Shown here one piece after another: positions 1-7,245 of a stretch of DNA of 20,501 nucleotides. Origin of the DNA: JADHUC01 sp964617665 (lineage in GTDB: Bacteria; Planctomycetota; Planctomycetia; Pirellulales; Pirellulaceae). A model generated the notes under the pieces. That model ran no database searches. It was given only the letters and a program-made list of their open reading frames with translations, and was not told the DNA's origin. The position numbers and the translations under genes were made by a program. The stretch lies in the NCBI GenBank assembly GCA_964617665.1, contig CAZUAH010000236.1:1-20501 (forward strand), given 5' to 3'. Positions within the stretch are counted from its first letter, which is position 1. Each line of letters starts with the position of its first letter.

Positions 1-571
1 TCTGGCTGTCGGCTCGACGGGTGGTTTGGAGGCCGCGCGACGCGGCGAGTGCGATATGGCGGGAATGCATTTGCTAGATCCTGCCACTGGCGAATACAAC
101 CGCCCGTTCCTATCCGCGGACCTGGAACTGATCTCCGGATACGGCCGCATGCAAGGCGTGGTGTTTCGATGCGGGGACGAGCGATTCGAGAATCGCGAAC
201 CACGTGAAGCAATTGCTGCGGTCAAAGCCGATCCGTCGTGTTTCATGGTCAACCGCAATCAAGGCAGCGGTACCCGGATTCTGATCGACGGACTACTCGA
301 AGGCACACAGCCCACGGGATACGCCGTCCAGTCGCGCAGCCACAACGCCGTTGCCGCCGCGGTTGCCCAGGGCCGCGCCGATTGGGGCGTGGCGATCCGA
401 GGTGTGGCCGATCAAGCTGATCTGGGCTTCCTTCCGCTGACTGAAGAACGGTACGATTTTGTCGTTCCTAAGACACGCCTGCAGAAGCCTGCCGTCCGTG
501 CCCTCGAGGAATTGCTTGCCCACGACGACGTGAAACAGAAATTGACCTCGATGGGCTTCATCTTGACGTAA
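1..571 (+). CDS. PBP-like (MoeA C-terminal type) substrate-binding domain protein, 5' truncated
   Basis: The reading frame is open from the window edge (first full codon at position 2) to the TAA at 569-571, so the true start lies upstream. The visible ~189 residues look like the PBP-like domain found fused to MoeA molybdopterin-biosynthesis proteins or to small HTH regulators: GSTGGLEAARRGECDMAG, HLLDPATGEYN, then GYGRMQGVVF and NRNQGSGTRILID. These are the characteristic segments GG-x-x-A-x-x-x-G-x-x-D, HLLDxxTGEYN and N-R-x-x-G-S-G-T-R. In that family the domain is a periplasmic-binding-protein fold that senses a small ligand, probably molybdate or a molybdenum-cofactor compound. The N-terminal partner (MoeA or a DNA-binding domain) is outside the window and cannot be decided. 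The gene converges on the release-factor-like gene, with about 130 bases between the stops. Confidence 0.8.
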   Translation, partial: LAVGSTGGLEAARRGECDMAGMHLLDPATGEYNRPFLSADLELISGYGRMQGVVFRCGDERFENREPREAIAAVKADPSCFMVNRNQGSGTRILIDGLLEGTQPTGYAVQSRSHNAVAAAVAQGRADWGVAIRGVADQADLGFLPLTEERYDFVVPKTRLQKPAVRALEELLAHDDVKQKLTSMGFILT

Positions 572-700
572 TGTGGGCGTGCGAAATGCAGGAGTGTTGT
601 TTCAGGGGACCTTCGTTCGCCCCAAGCCCAACGGACTGGGCGTGTCGGCGGGGGTCGTTGTCTCGGGCGAAAAACTACGGTTCTACTTTCGCGCCGATTC

Positions 701-1216
701 CTAGCGCAGAGGGTGTAAGCCAAGCTTTCTGCGATGCTCGTTCACCTGAGCCAATGCATTGGGCTCGTTTTTGAGGAACTTGATCAGTTGAGATACCGTC
801 ACCGCCAGTGCTTCCGCCGCCGAGCGGATATCCATTTCGCAGGTAGCCAGGACGTCGAGCACTTCGGCCAGCAGCGTTGGGAAATCTTCGTGTTCCGGAT
901 TCACAGAAATGCGGCGGCCATGACACCGACTCCGCCAGAGGTCGCTGGGGGTCGCGTCCAACGGTCGCGACGTTCGCACCTCCAAGGCCAACTTGACTCG
1001 CAACCGAAACACCGCAGCGAGTCGGTTTTGCTCTTGGCTGCGCCGCTCGGTGGCCTCGCCCTTCACACCGGTCGGCTGATGCGTAATGACAATCGCCGTT
1101 TCGACCTTATTGCGGTGCTGCCCGCCAGGACCTCTCCGGCGGCCACGGCGGATTTGGCACTCCGCCAGGAGTCGCTCGACGGGAATCGCTGCCGGGTGTG
1201 GCTGGATGTGTGTCAT
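701..1216 (-). CDS. Stand-alone GGQ-domain peptide chain release factor-like protein
   Basis: A 171-aa protein whose N-terminal third contains RRGPGGQHRNKVETAI, with the GGQ at residues 31-33, which hydrolyses peptidyl-tRNA in class I release factors. The codon-recognition domain of RF1/RF2 (with PxT or SPF) is absent, so this is an ArfB/YaeJ-like or related rescue factor rather than a true RF1 or RF2. The C-terminal part is predicted helical and ends in a short basic stretch (NEHRRKLGLHPLR). In the family such proteins free stalled ribosomes or act on the large subunit in the cytoplasm; the exact role here is inferred. The ATG at 1216 is preferred because the family usually begins close to the GGQ region. 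A TTG at 1261 would add 15 residues. Neither start has a clear Shine-Dalgarno. The gene diverges from the MaoC-type gene. Confidence 0.85.
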   Translation of the reverse strand: MTHIQPHPAAIPVERLLAECQIRRGRRRGPGGQHRNKVETAIVITHQPTGVKGEATERRSQEQNRLAAVFRLRVKLALEVRTSRPLDATPSDLWRSRCHGRRISVNPEHEDFPTLLAEVLDVLATCEMDIRSAAEALAVTVSQLIKFLKNEPNALAQVNEHRRKLGLHPLR

Positions 1217-1406
1217 CACCGGTTGAAGACTTGTCGATAGTGGGGCAAATACGTCATTCAAAGATTGTATCTGTGATGAATCGACTAATTCTATGTTCTC
1301 GGGGCATCGACCGACACCTTGCCACTTGCGGCAAAACGGTTGGAAGTGTTGCGAGGTTTATTTCTTATTCGGATTCCTGAAGTAGAAAGCGTGGAGGCCC
1401 GCAAAC

Positions 1407-1934
1407 GTGGCATCGCATTTTGAAGATCTAAGCGTCGGTGATCGCTGGACGAGCCGCGCCAGGACTATTACCGAGACCGATATCGTCAATTTCGCGGGAT
1501 TGACCGGCGACTACAACCCGCTGCATGTCGACCGCGAATTCGCCAAGACTACCCCATTTGGCAAGCCGATTGCTCACGGCATGCTTGGGCTGTCTCTGCT
1601 CACGGGCCTCGGCAGCCATTGCCCCGCCGTGCACACATTGGCTTTCGTCGCCATCCGGGATTGGCGATTCCTGCGGCCAGTTTTCGTCGGTGATACCGTG
1701 CACGTCGTGAATGAGGTCGTCGAGAAGAATCAGAATGGACGCCCCGCCGGTCAAGTGATCTGGAAGCGACAATTGATCAATCAAGAGGGTAATGCCGTCC
1801 AATCCGGGACCCTCGAAACGCTGGTTGCCGTGCGGGGAGTTCGGTGTGAACGCCACGATGCACAGAAAGAATCGGTGCAGGAGCCGGAAACATCTAGCAT
1901 CCAGGGCGAGCAGTCGTCCAATACAGCGAACTAG
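1407..1934 (+). CDS. MaoC-like hydratase (R-specific enoyl-CoA hydratase type)
   Basis: A 175-aa single hot-dog domain protein starting at GTG 1407, preceded by a GGAGG at about 1392-1396. Residues 29-42 read FAGLTGDYNPLHVD, matching the hydratase-2 motif with catalytic Asp35 and His40 and Asn37 between them. GKPIAHGML follows, a second conserved segment. Members of this family add water to trans-2-enoyl-CoA esters or related thioesters, in fatty-acid or polyhydroxyalkanoate metabolism. Size fits the usual 140-160 aa, but about 30 polar residues (from RCERHDAQKESVQ to the end) extend beyond the domain and look disordered. Substrate cannot be told from sequence. The stop codon is shared base for base with the convergent HEAT-like gene (CTAG, 1931-1934). 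Confidence 0.88.
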   Translation: MASHFEDLSVGDRWTSRARTITETDIVNFAGLTGDYNPLHVDREFAKTTPFGKPIAHGMLGLSLLTGLGSHCPAVHTLAFVAIRDWRFLRPVFVGDTVHVVNEVVEKNQNGRPAGQVIWKRQLINQEGNAVQSGTLETLVAVRGVRCERHDAQKESVQEPETSSIQGEQSSNTAN

Positions 1935-3487
1935 CGATTGAAGAGCTGCAGTAGCTTGCGGCCCTTGTAGATACAGTAGGCCTCGTGGGGGCCGAGTGGA
2001 CGGTTGTTGGCGCCGCGGGCAAACCACGACGTCTGCTCCGTATCCGCGATCGCGATTCCTGCATTACCTTCACGGACCGCTTCGACGACGAGAGATTTGT
2101 CGCCAAAGAACACACCCAGCGTCAGCGGTTGAATGGCGTCGTAGCCTTCGTCGCGTAGTCTACGTTCCAAACGAGCCACATCCGCTCGCTGAACGTCGTT
2201 CAGGCGTTCCACGTTGACCTCGGCGATCTCGTCGTGTTTCGCATGCCAACCGGCAAATGCCGCGTAGATGTCGTTCGGGGGCAAGTCGCATAGATCGGCA
2301 CCAAACGCGTGCGTCAGCGGCCCCGCAATCCCGATGTTGCTGAACTTGACCTGGCCAAGATCGTAGGTGAATCGGAAGAGAAAGCACTCCACGCGGTCGT
2401 CGTAACCGGGCCAGTGCTGGCTGCGCTGGTCCACCATTTCGCACTTGGTTGGTGGAATGCCGATCTGCGCCGGTTCGGCCAGCCACAACGTCATTTCCGC
2501 TTCGGCTTTCGCCTCGGCGGTCTGATACTCCTCGCTGACTTTGTCCAGCACCCCGAGTTCTTCGGCGTATGCCAGCACGCGCAGGCGACTTACCGGCTCG
2601 GCGGCCAAGCCAATCAGTGCCTCGACACCCGCCTCCTCCCCCAGCGTCGCCAGCGCGGCGGCTGCCTCAGTCCGCAAACGACGATGCCCCAGGGCCAACG
2701 CCTGATTCAGCTTGCCGGTTACGGAATTGTCGCCGACCAGAGCCAATGCATCGCACAGTGACACGGCCAGAGCGACGCCTTCGTTTACCTGTTTGCCGAG
2801 CGTTTCGGCCGTCTCGCCCTCGGCCGGTGGCGACGACTCCAGACGCCCGAGATTGCCGACGATGCCACCCAACAGTGCAGCAAGTTCGTTCAGCCGTTCG
2901 GTCCCGGGATGTCGCGCAACCAGTCCTTGGCGAGTCACATAGTTGGCCAGATCGAGAATAATGGCTGCTACGCTGACATGGCTTAGGCCGTCGAACAGCC
3001 GAGGGAACAGCGGCGCCGGATCGTAATCCCTGGCCTGAAACAACGGCGCGAACATCGTCATGACCGACCTTGCGTCGCTTGGCGGGTTTTCCACCATCAA
3101 ACCGGCAAACGTGGCTAGCGCCGCGCGAGTCCGTGCGGCGCTCAGCAGACACGGCAAGTAGTCACGACAACGACAGGACGGTCCCAAATGGCGGTAGAGA
3201 CGCGCGGCCTTTTCCAGCAACGGATCACCATATTCGAGGGCCGAGGGCGCGTCTGGCGTGGAACGCTGCCTGCCGGCCACGTGCAAGAAAGCTGCGGAAA
3301 GCAACTCGTCCGCCCGCTTTTCGGCAGGGGGATCGCGATCCAGCAACACGTCAATTAAACGCTCGATCTCGTCGACCGTGGCCGTCTGCAGCCAGCTTGT
3401 TCGCCGGACACATGCCGCGTTTTCTTCCGCGTCGACCGTTGCGACACGGTCCAGATCCGTCAGTAGCGTATCCAGTCGATCGTCCAA
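1931..3487 (-). CDS. HEAT-like repeat protein of unknown function
   Basis: A 518-aa protein, no signal peptide seen. Its middle is alpha-helical with HEAT-like units (for example GHRRLRTEAAAALATLG followed by AGVEALIGLAAEPVSRLRV). The last ~150 residues form a separate mixed domain beginning near VECFLFRFTYDLG and ending at GRKLLQLFNR, which I do not recognise. The frame stays open to 3610, which would overlap the divergent small gene. I prefer TTG at 3487 because it is preceded by GGGAGG with 9 bases between, and because it clears the overlap. HEAT repeats generally act as protein-interaction scaffolds or, in bacteria, sometimes as lyases; nothing here identifies a partner. Several Cys residues near residue 140 (PSCRCRDYLPC) might bind a metal, but this is speculative. 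Confidence 0.75.
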   Translation of the reverse strand: MDDRLDTLLTDLDRVATVDAEENAACVRRTSWLQTATVDEIERLIDVLLDRDPPAEKRADELLSAAFLHVAGRQRSTPDAPSALEYGDPLLEKAARLYRHLGPSCRCRDYLPCLLSAARTRAALATFAGLMVENPPSDARSVMTMFAPLFQARDYDPAPLFPRLFDGLSHVSVAAIILDLANYVTRQGLVARHPGTERLNELAALLGGIVGNLGRLESSPPAEGETAETLGKQVNEGVALAVSLCDALALVGDNSVTGKLNQALALGHRRLRTEAAAALATLGEEAGVEALIGLAAEPVSRLRVLAYAEELGVLDKVSEEYQTAEAKAEAEMTLWLAEPAQIGIPPTKCEMVDQRSQHWPGYDDRVECFLFRFTYDLGQVKFSNIGIAGPLTHAFGADLCDLPPNDIYAAFAGWHAKHDEIAEVNVERLNDVQRADVARLERRLRDEGYDAIQPLTLGVFFGDKSLVVEAVREGNAGIAIADTEQTSWFARGANNRPLGPHEAYCIYKGRKLLQLFNR

Positions 3488-3514
3488 TCGAGCATTCCTC
3501 CCGTAGCCGACGTA

Positions 3515-3543
3515 TTTTCCAAGTGCGTCACCGCAAGTATACT
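3515..3543 (+). promoter_or_regulatory. Candidate promoter with palindromic -10 shared by both strands
   Basis: TATACT at 3538-3543 is a good -10 for the small gene at 3600, with a poor -35 (TTTTCC at 3515-3520, 17-base spacer). The sequence AGTATACT (3536-3543) is self-complementary, so the opposite strand carries TATACT at 3541-3536, suitably placed for the divergent HEAT-like gene. The -35 evidence is weak on both strands. Confidence 0.3.
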
Positions 3544-3599
3544 GGCGTCTCCGTCCATGATACCGGAACCTGTCGCCGGACGTTAGGAGACCATCGGCA

Positions 3600-3833
3600 A
3601 TGCCTGACAACCCCGAAAAATTCGATCCTTACCGAGAAGCCTTGGTGATAGAAACCAACACGATTTGGCCGCCCGAATGTGACAATTTGAATCCGGAAGA
3701 AAAGACACGGATCGAGAACGCCCTGCATGCGGACGCCGAAAAGGCTGCCCAACTGCTGTACATAAGGCTCCACACAGGCTTCTGTCGTCAAATCACGGTT
3801 ACCCAGGAAGACCTGGACCGCGCGAAGGCCTGA
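3600..3833 (+). CDS. Small conserved-looking hypothetical protein
   Basis: A 77-aa protein with ATG at 3600 and a good Shine-Dalgarno (AGGAGA at 3585-3590, 9 bases before the start). It is charged and probably helical in the middle (NPEEKTRIENALHADAEKAAQLLYIRL), has two Cys (in PPECDN and GFCRQ), no signal peptide and no membrane segment. I do not recognise a family. The strong ribosome-binding site, clean placement between genes and ordinary amino-acid composition argue that it is real. It is followed by about 150 gene-free bases before the methyltransferase gene. Confidence 0.6.
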   Translation: MPDNPEKFDPYREALVIETNTIWPPECDNLNPEEKTRIENALHADAEKAAQLLYIRLHTGFCRQITVTQEDLDRAKA

Positions 3834-3923
3834 TAACGGCCCTGGCCCTTTCTTTCTGCTTACCCACCTCCCTGGCATCAAATCGAGGTCGTGGACTCGA
3901 AGTGCGCGAAGCTTGGCGGCAGA

Positions 3924-3952
3924 TTGAAGCACGCTCGCGGATCTCGTAACAT
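3924..3952 (+). promoter_or_regulatory. Candidate promoter for the methyltransferase-symporter-isomerase operon
   Basis: TTGAAG (3924-3929) and TAACAT (3947-3952) are separated by 17 bases, each matching 4 of 6 consensus positions, 32 bases upstream of the GTG start at 3985. Position and spacing are right, the hexamers are only moderate. Confidence 0.35.
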
Positions 3953-3984
3953 ATTCCAGACCACAACGCACGGGAGGATTGCCG

Positions 3985-5679
3985 GTGGGACTTGCCCTAA
4001 ATCGCGTCCATCAAGGAGATTGCATCCAGAAGCTGAGCCGGATAGCGCCGGGTAGTATCGACTTGGTCTTTGCCGATCCGCCGTTTAACATCGGCTACGA
4101 CTACGATGTTTACGAGGACGACCGAAGTGCCAGCGACTACCTAGATTGGTCGCGAGAATGGATCGAAGGCGTCTTCGGTGCTCTGAAACCAAATGGCACA
4201 TTCTGGCTAGCCATTGGTGACGAATATGCTGCGGAACTGAAAGTTGCCGCTCAAGACGTTGGCTTCACTTGCCGAAGCTGGGTGATCTGGTATTACACGT
4301 TTGGGGTCAACTGCAGGCGCGGATTCAGCCGGTCGCACACACATTTGTTTCACTTCGTCAAGAATCCGCAAAACTTCACTTTCAACCAGGACAATCCGGC
4401 AGTCCGAGTGCCGTCGGCGCGGCAACTGGTATATGCCGACGCGCGAGCGAATCCCAAAGGGCGATTGCCGGACAATACCTGGATCCTCCGTCCCCAGGAT
4501 CTCCCAAGCGGCTTTCCGTCAGCCCATGACACATGGTACTTTCCTCGCGTCGCCGGCACATTCAAAGAACGCGAAGGCTTCCATGGATGCCAGATGCCAG
4601 AGCAATTGCTCGGGCGCATAATTCGCGTTTCTTCGAATCCGACAGACATCGTCCTGGACCCGTTTGCCGGAAGCGGCACAACCCTGGCGGTTGCCCAGAA
4701 ACTGGGGCGGCAATGGATGGGACTCGAATTGTCCAAGGAGTATGTCGGCCGAATCAAGGAGCGTCTCAAGAGCATTCGCGTTGGTGATCCTCTCGACGGC
4801 TTTGAAGAGCCGCACAAAACGGCTCCTTCGACGAAAAAGGGCAAGTCAAAGGCTGTGCTTCGCGGTTCGCGCGGTGCCGGCAAACCACGTTCGACCAAGG
4901 CAGAGAGAATCCGTAAAGAAATCGATTACGGCGTAGCTAACGCGTACAGCACAGCTCACGATGGTTTCTCTACGGACTACCTGCTTGCAGATCCAGAATT
5001 GAACGCCCGTTTTGTCGCCGAATGCAAGTACCTTGGAGTCCCCGGCGACCGCGTAATCTGGAACCAAACGCTGCTCCGACTGCGGAAAGGCGACAGACTA
5101 CCTCGACTGACCAAGCGACGCCACAGAATCACCTTGCGCGAGATGGACGCCTACAGCTTCGCAAGTGAGGTTGCTCTGCTACAGGTGACCGTGTCATGTG
5201 ATCTGTCGCTGGACGACATGCTGTGCGATCCGGAGTTGGCTGCGACGTTCGACGAGATTGCAGGGCGTTTTGCACCTGGGTATCAACCGCTCCATTATCG
5301 CTGGGCCGCACTGGCGCTGCGCAAACGGGCGATGCGTTCGAAACGCGCAGCGGAGAGCTTTCGCGAGTGGCTGCAGAAGGATCTTCCTGAAGCAGTGCCG
5401 ACAGGCAAGCTCAATCCGGAGGGCAACGACGTGCCCGGCGTCTACGCGCTCATTGGGCGCAGTGATTTGAATCTGTACGTCGGCGAAACATTCGATCTTG
5501 CAGAGAGGATCGCCCAGATCGCGCAGACCCCTGCCTGGAAAGAATTGAAGGCTTCTTCCGTAAGGCTTTTCCCCCAGGACGAAAAAGGGCTCTTGGGGCT
5601 CAAGGCTACACTGATCCAACGCTTCAACCCATCGCTAAACTCGCCACTTCTACTGCCGAAACTCGATTTGGAAACGTGA
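3985..5679 (+). CDS. Beta-class DNA methyltransferase fused to duplicated module and degenerate GIY-YIG domain
   Basis: A 564-aa fusion. Residues 1-270 are an amino-methyltransferase: catalytic DPPF (motif IV) at 31-34 precedes the SAM-binding DPFAGSGTT (motif I) at 225-233, the order of the beta class. DPPF usually indicates N6-adenine methylation. A Lys/Arg-rich linker (about 278-318) follows. Then come two related segments of about 40 residues (331-372 and 410-451), each with DPEL, a Phe four residues later, PG and a final LRK. The C-terminus (485-555) resembles a GIY-YIG nuclease: GVY at 485, YVG at 498, Arg508 and a closing LI-x4-P-x2-N. However, the usual catalytic Glu two residues before LI is Lys540. 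The nuclease is therefore probably inactive and may only bind DNA. Start GTG 3985 is chosen because GGGAGG (3972-3977) lies 7 bases upstream; TTG 3979 is too close to it. The symporter start is 3 bases after the stop. Confidence 0.85.
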   Translation: MGLALNRVHQGDCIQKLSRIAPGSIDLVFADPPFNIGYDYDVYEDDRSASDYLDWSREWIEGVFGALKPNGTFWLAIGDEYAAELKVAAQDVGFTCRSWVIWYYTFGVNCRRGFSRSHTHLFHFVKNPQNFTFNQDNPAVRVPSARQLVYADARANPKGRLPDNTWILRPQDLPSGFPSAHDTWYFPRVAGTFKEREGFHGCQMPEQLLGRIIRVSSNPTDIVLDPFAGSGTTLAVAQKLGRQWMGLELSKEYVGRIKERLKSIRVGDPLDGFEEPHKTAPSTKKGKSKAVLRGSRGAGKPRSTKAERIRKEIDYGVANAYSTAHDGFSTDYLLADPELNARFVAECKYLGVPGDRVIWNQTLLRLRKGDRLPRLTKRRHRITLREMDAYSFASEVALLQVTVSCDLSLDDMLCDPELAATFDEIAGRFAPGYQPLHYRWAALALRKRAMRSKRAAESFREWLQKDLPEAVPTGKLNPEGNDVPGVYALIGRSDLNLYVGETFDLAERIAQIAQTPAWKELKASSVRLFPQDEKGLLGLKATLIQRFNPSLNSPLLLPKLDLET

Positions 5680-5682
5680 CAC

Positions 5683-7245
5683 ATGCGGCAGTTGTCAGCC
5701 ACCGACTGGTGTGTTTTCGCGTGCTATTTGGGCATAGTCCTGGCCTTGGGGATCTTCTTTGCCCGCCGCCAGCGCGACAACGAGGAGTATTTTGTCGGCG
5801 GTCGCCGAATGAACTGGTTCGCGGTGGGCGTATCATTGTTTGCCACGGCGTTCAGTTCGATCTCGTTCGTCGCTCTGCCTCGCGAAGGAGCCTACGAGAA
5901 CTATCATCTGCTGATCACATACCTCTGTATCCCCTTGATTATCACGCCCGTTCTATGGTGGGTCTTTGTGCCGGTCTATCGCCGTTTAGGTGTGACCAGC
6001 GTCTACGAATACCTTGAAATCCGATTCAGCCCATCAATGCGACGGCTGGGCACACTGCTGTTCGCTCTGTACGCAATCGGCTGGATGGGCAGCATGGTGT
6101 TCGCAACCGGCTTGATCATCAAGGCCGTGTTGAAGCTAAGCGAAACACAGTTCATTTGGACCCTTGTTGCCGTTGGGCTGTTCGCGACGCTCTACACCGT
6201 CCTGGGCGGCATCAAGGCGGTCATCTGGACCGACGTGCTCCAGGCAGTGACGTTGGGCGGCGGGATGATCGCCGTGTTCTTCTTAACATTGGAGCGTATC
6301 GACGGCGGCTGGGACACCGTGCTGCGTCTGGGCGTCGAGAACGACAAGTTCCAGATGTTCGATATGGACTTGGATATGACGCGGGGCCGGACCTTCTTCT
6401 CGGCACTTGCCATTGGGCTGTTTGCCTATCTCCCTGGCTACACCACTTCGCAAATCACGGTCCAGCGGTACGTCTGCACTCGAGACTTGGGTGACGCGCG
6501 GCGAGCACTGGTAATCAATGCTGCGGTGGCCGCTATCGTGGCCGTACTGTTCTTTGCGGTTGGAACCACCTTGTACGCGTTCTACCATCAGGAAGGCGGC
6601 AGCGGCTTTCCCAAGATAGTGAAACCAGACGATCAAGAGCTTGAAGCAAGAGACGAAACACCGGAAACAGAAGATCAAACGATCGAATCAAAAGATCAAC
6701 TGATGCCACATTTCGTCTTGAACAACTTGCCATACGTTGGCCTAAGCGGTTTACTGTTGGCCGGTTTGTTTGCTGCGGTGATGAGCACGATTGACAGCGG
6801 CATCAATAGCCTTTCCGCAGTGCTTGTGTACGACTGGCTGGGCGGTCGTCATCTCTCCGTAACATTCAGCCGTTTTCTGTGCTTCTTGTTCGGCATATGT
6901 GTGATCGGCGCAGCCCTGCTGACACTTCTCTTGCGCGACCACCCCGTGATCGACATAATCATGATGATTGCCGGATCGTTTCTCGGACTACTTATGGGTG
7001 TGTATTTGCTGGGGATGCTGGTGCCACGAGCCAACACGGGCGGCGCGCTGGTCGGGCTCGCCGCCGGTGCGGCTGGCTTAGCGTTCGTCTCGACGTGCAC
7101 CGAGGTGCACGGTTGGTGGTATGGCATCTTCACGTGTCTCCCCGCGTTTCTCGTAGGTGTCGCTGCCAGTTATCTGTTTTCTCCGCCGTGCACTGAACAA
7201 TTGAAGGGGCTCGCTTTCGGGACTTCCAGAAAGGAGACGCCATGA
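5683..7245 (+). CDS. Sodium:solute symporter (SSS family)
   Basis: A 520-aa polytopic inner-membrane protein with about 13 hydrophobic segments and SSS (SLC5-like) hallmarks: an early FFARRQRDNEEYFVGGRR loop, then FATAFSSISFVALPREGAY, YEYLEIRFS, and the GLFAAVMSTIDSGINSLSAV segment that in this family helps form the sodium site. Members import sugars, amino acids, vitamins or organic acids with Na+. The downstream isomerase suggests a sugar or sugar-like substrate (inference). An acidic low-complexity stretch at residues 316-339 (11 of 24 residues Asp/Glu) lies between membrane segments; GATCAA occurs three times in its DNA (6631, 6673, 6694). The ATG lies 3 bases after the methyltransferase stop, with no good Shine-Dalgarno, so translation may depend on coupling. 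The TGA overlaps the next start (ATGA). Confidence 0.93.
   Translation: MRQLSATDWCVFACYLGIVLALGIFFARRQRDNEEYFVGGRRMNWFAVGVSLFATAFSSISFVALPREGAYENYHLLITYLCIPLIITPVLWWVFVPVYRRLGVTSVYEYLEIRFSPSMRRLGTLLFALYAIGWMGSMVFATGLIIKAVLKLSETQFIWTLVAVGLFATLYTVLGGIKAVIWTDVLQAVTLGGGMIAVFFLTLERIDGGWDTVLRLGVENDKFQMFDMDLDMTRGRTFFSALAIGLFAYLPGYTTSQITVQRYVCTRDLGDARRALVINAAVAAIVAVLFFAVGTTLYAFYHQEGGSGFPKIVKPDDQELEARDETPETEDQTIESKDQLMPHFVLNNLPYVGLSGLLLAGLFAAVMSTIDSGINSLSAVLVYDWLGGRHLSVTFSRFLCFLFGICVIGAALLTLLLRDHPVIDIIMMIAGSFLGLLMGVYLLGMLVPRANTGGALVGLAAGAAGLAFVSTCTEVHGWWYGIFTCLPAFLVGVAASYLFSPPCTEQLKGLAFGTSRKETP

Noticed and set aside
626..641. Hairpin GCCCA / TGGGC as a terminator between the first two convergent genes
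   Set aside because: Only a 5-bp stem, with no T-tract on either side.
1428..2027. 199-aa open frame on the - strand opposite the MaoC-type gene
   Set aside because: The + strand has the full hydratase motif and a ribosome-binding site; the antisense frame has neither.
3070..3648. 192-aa open frame on the + strand opposite the HEAT-like gene
   Set aside because: Arg/Pro-rich composition typical of a shadow frame, and it would overlap the small gene that has a good ribosome-binding site.
3834..3984. Small RNA or gene in the gap before the methyltransferase
   Set aside because: Apart from the candidate promoter and ribosome-binding site I see no convincing frame or stable structure.
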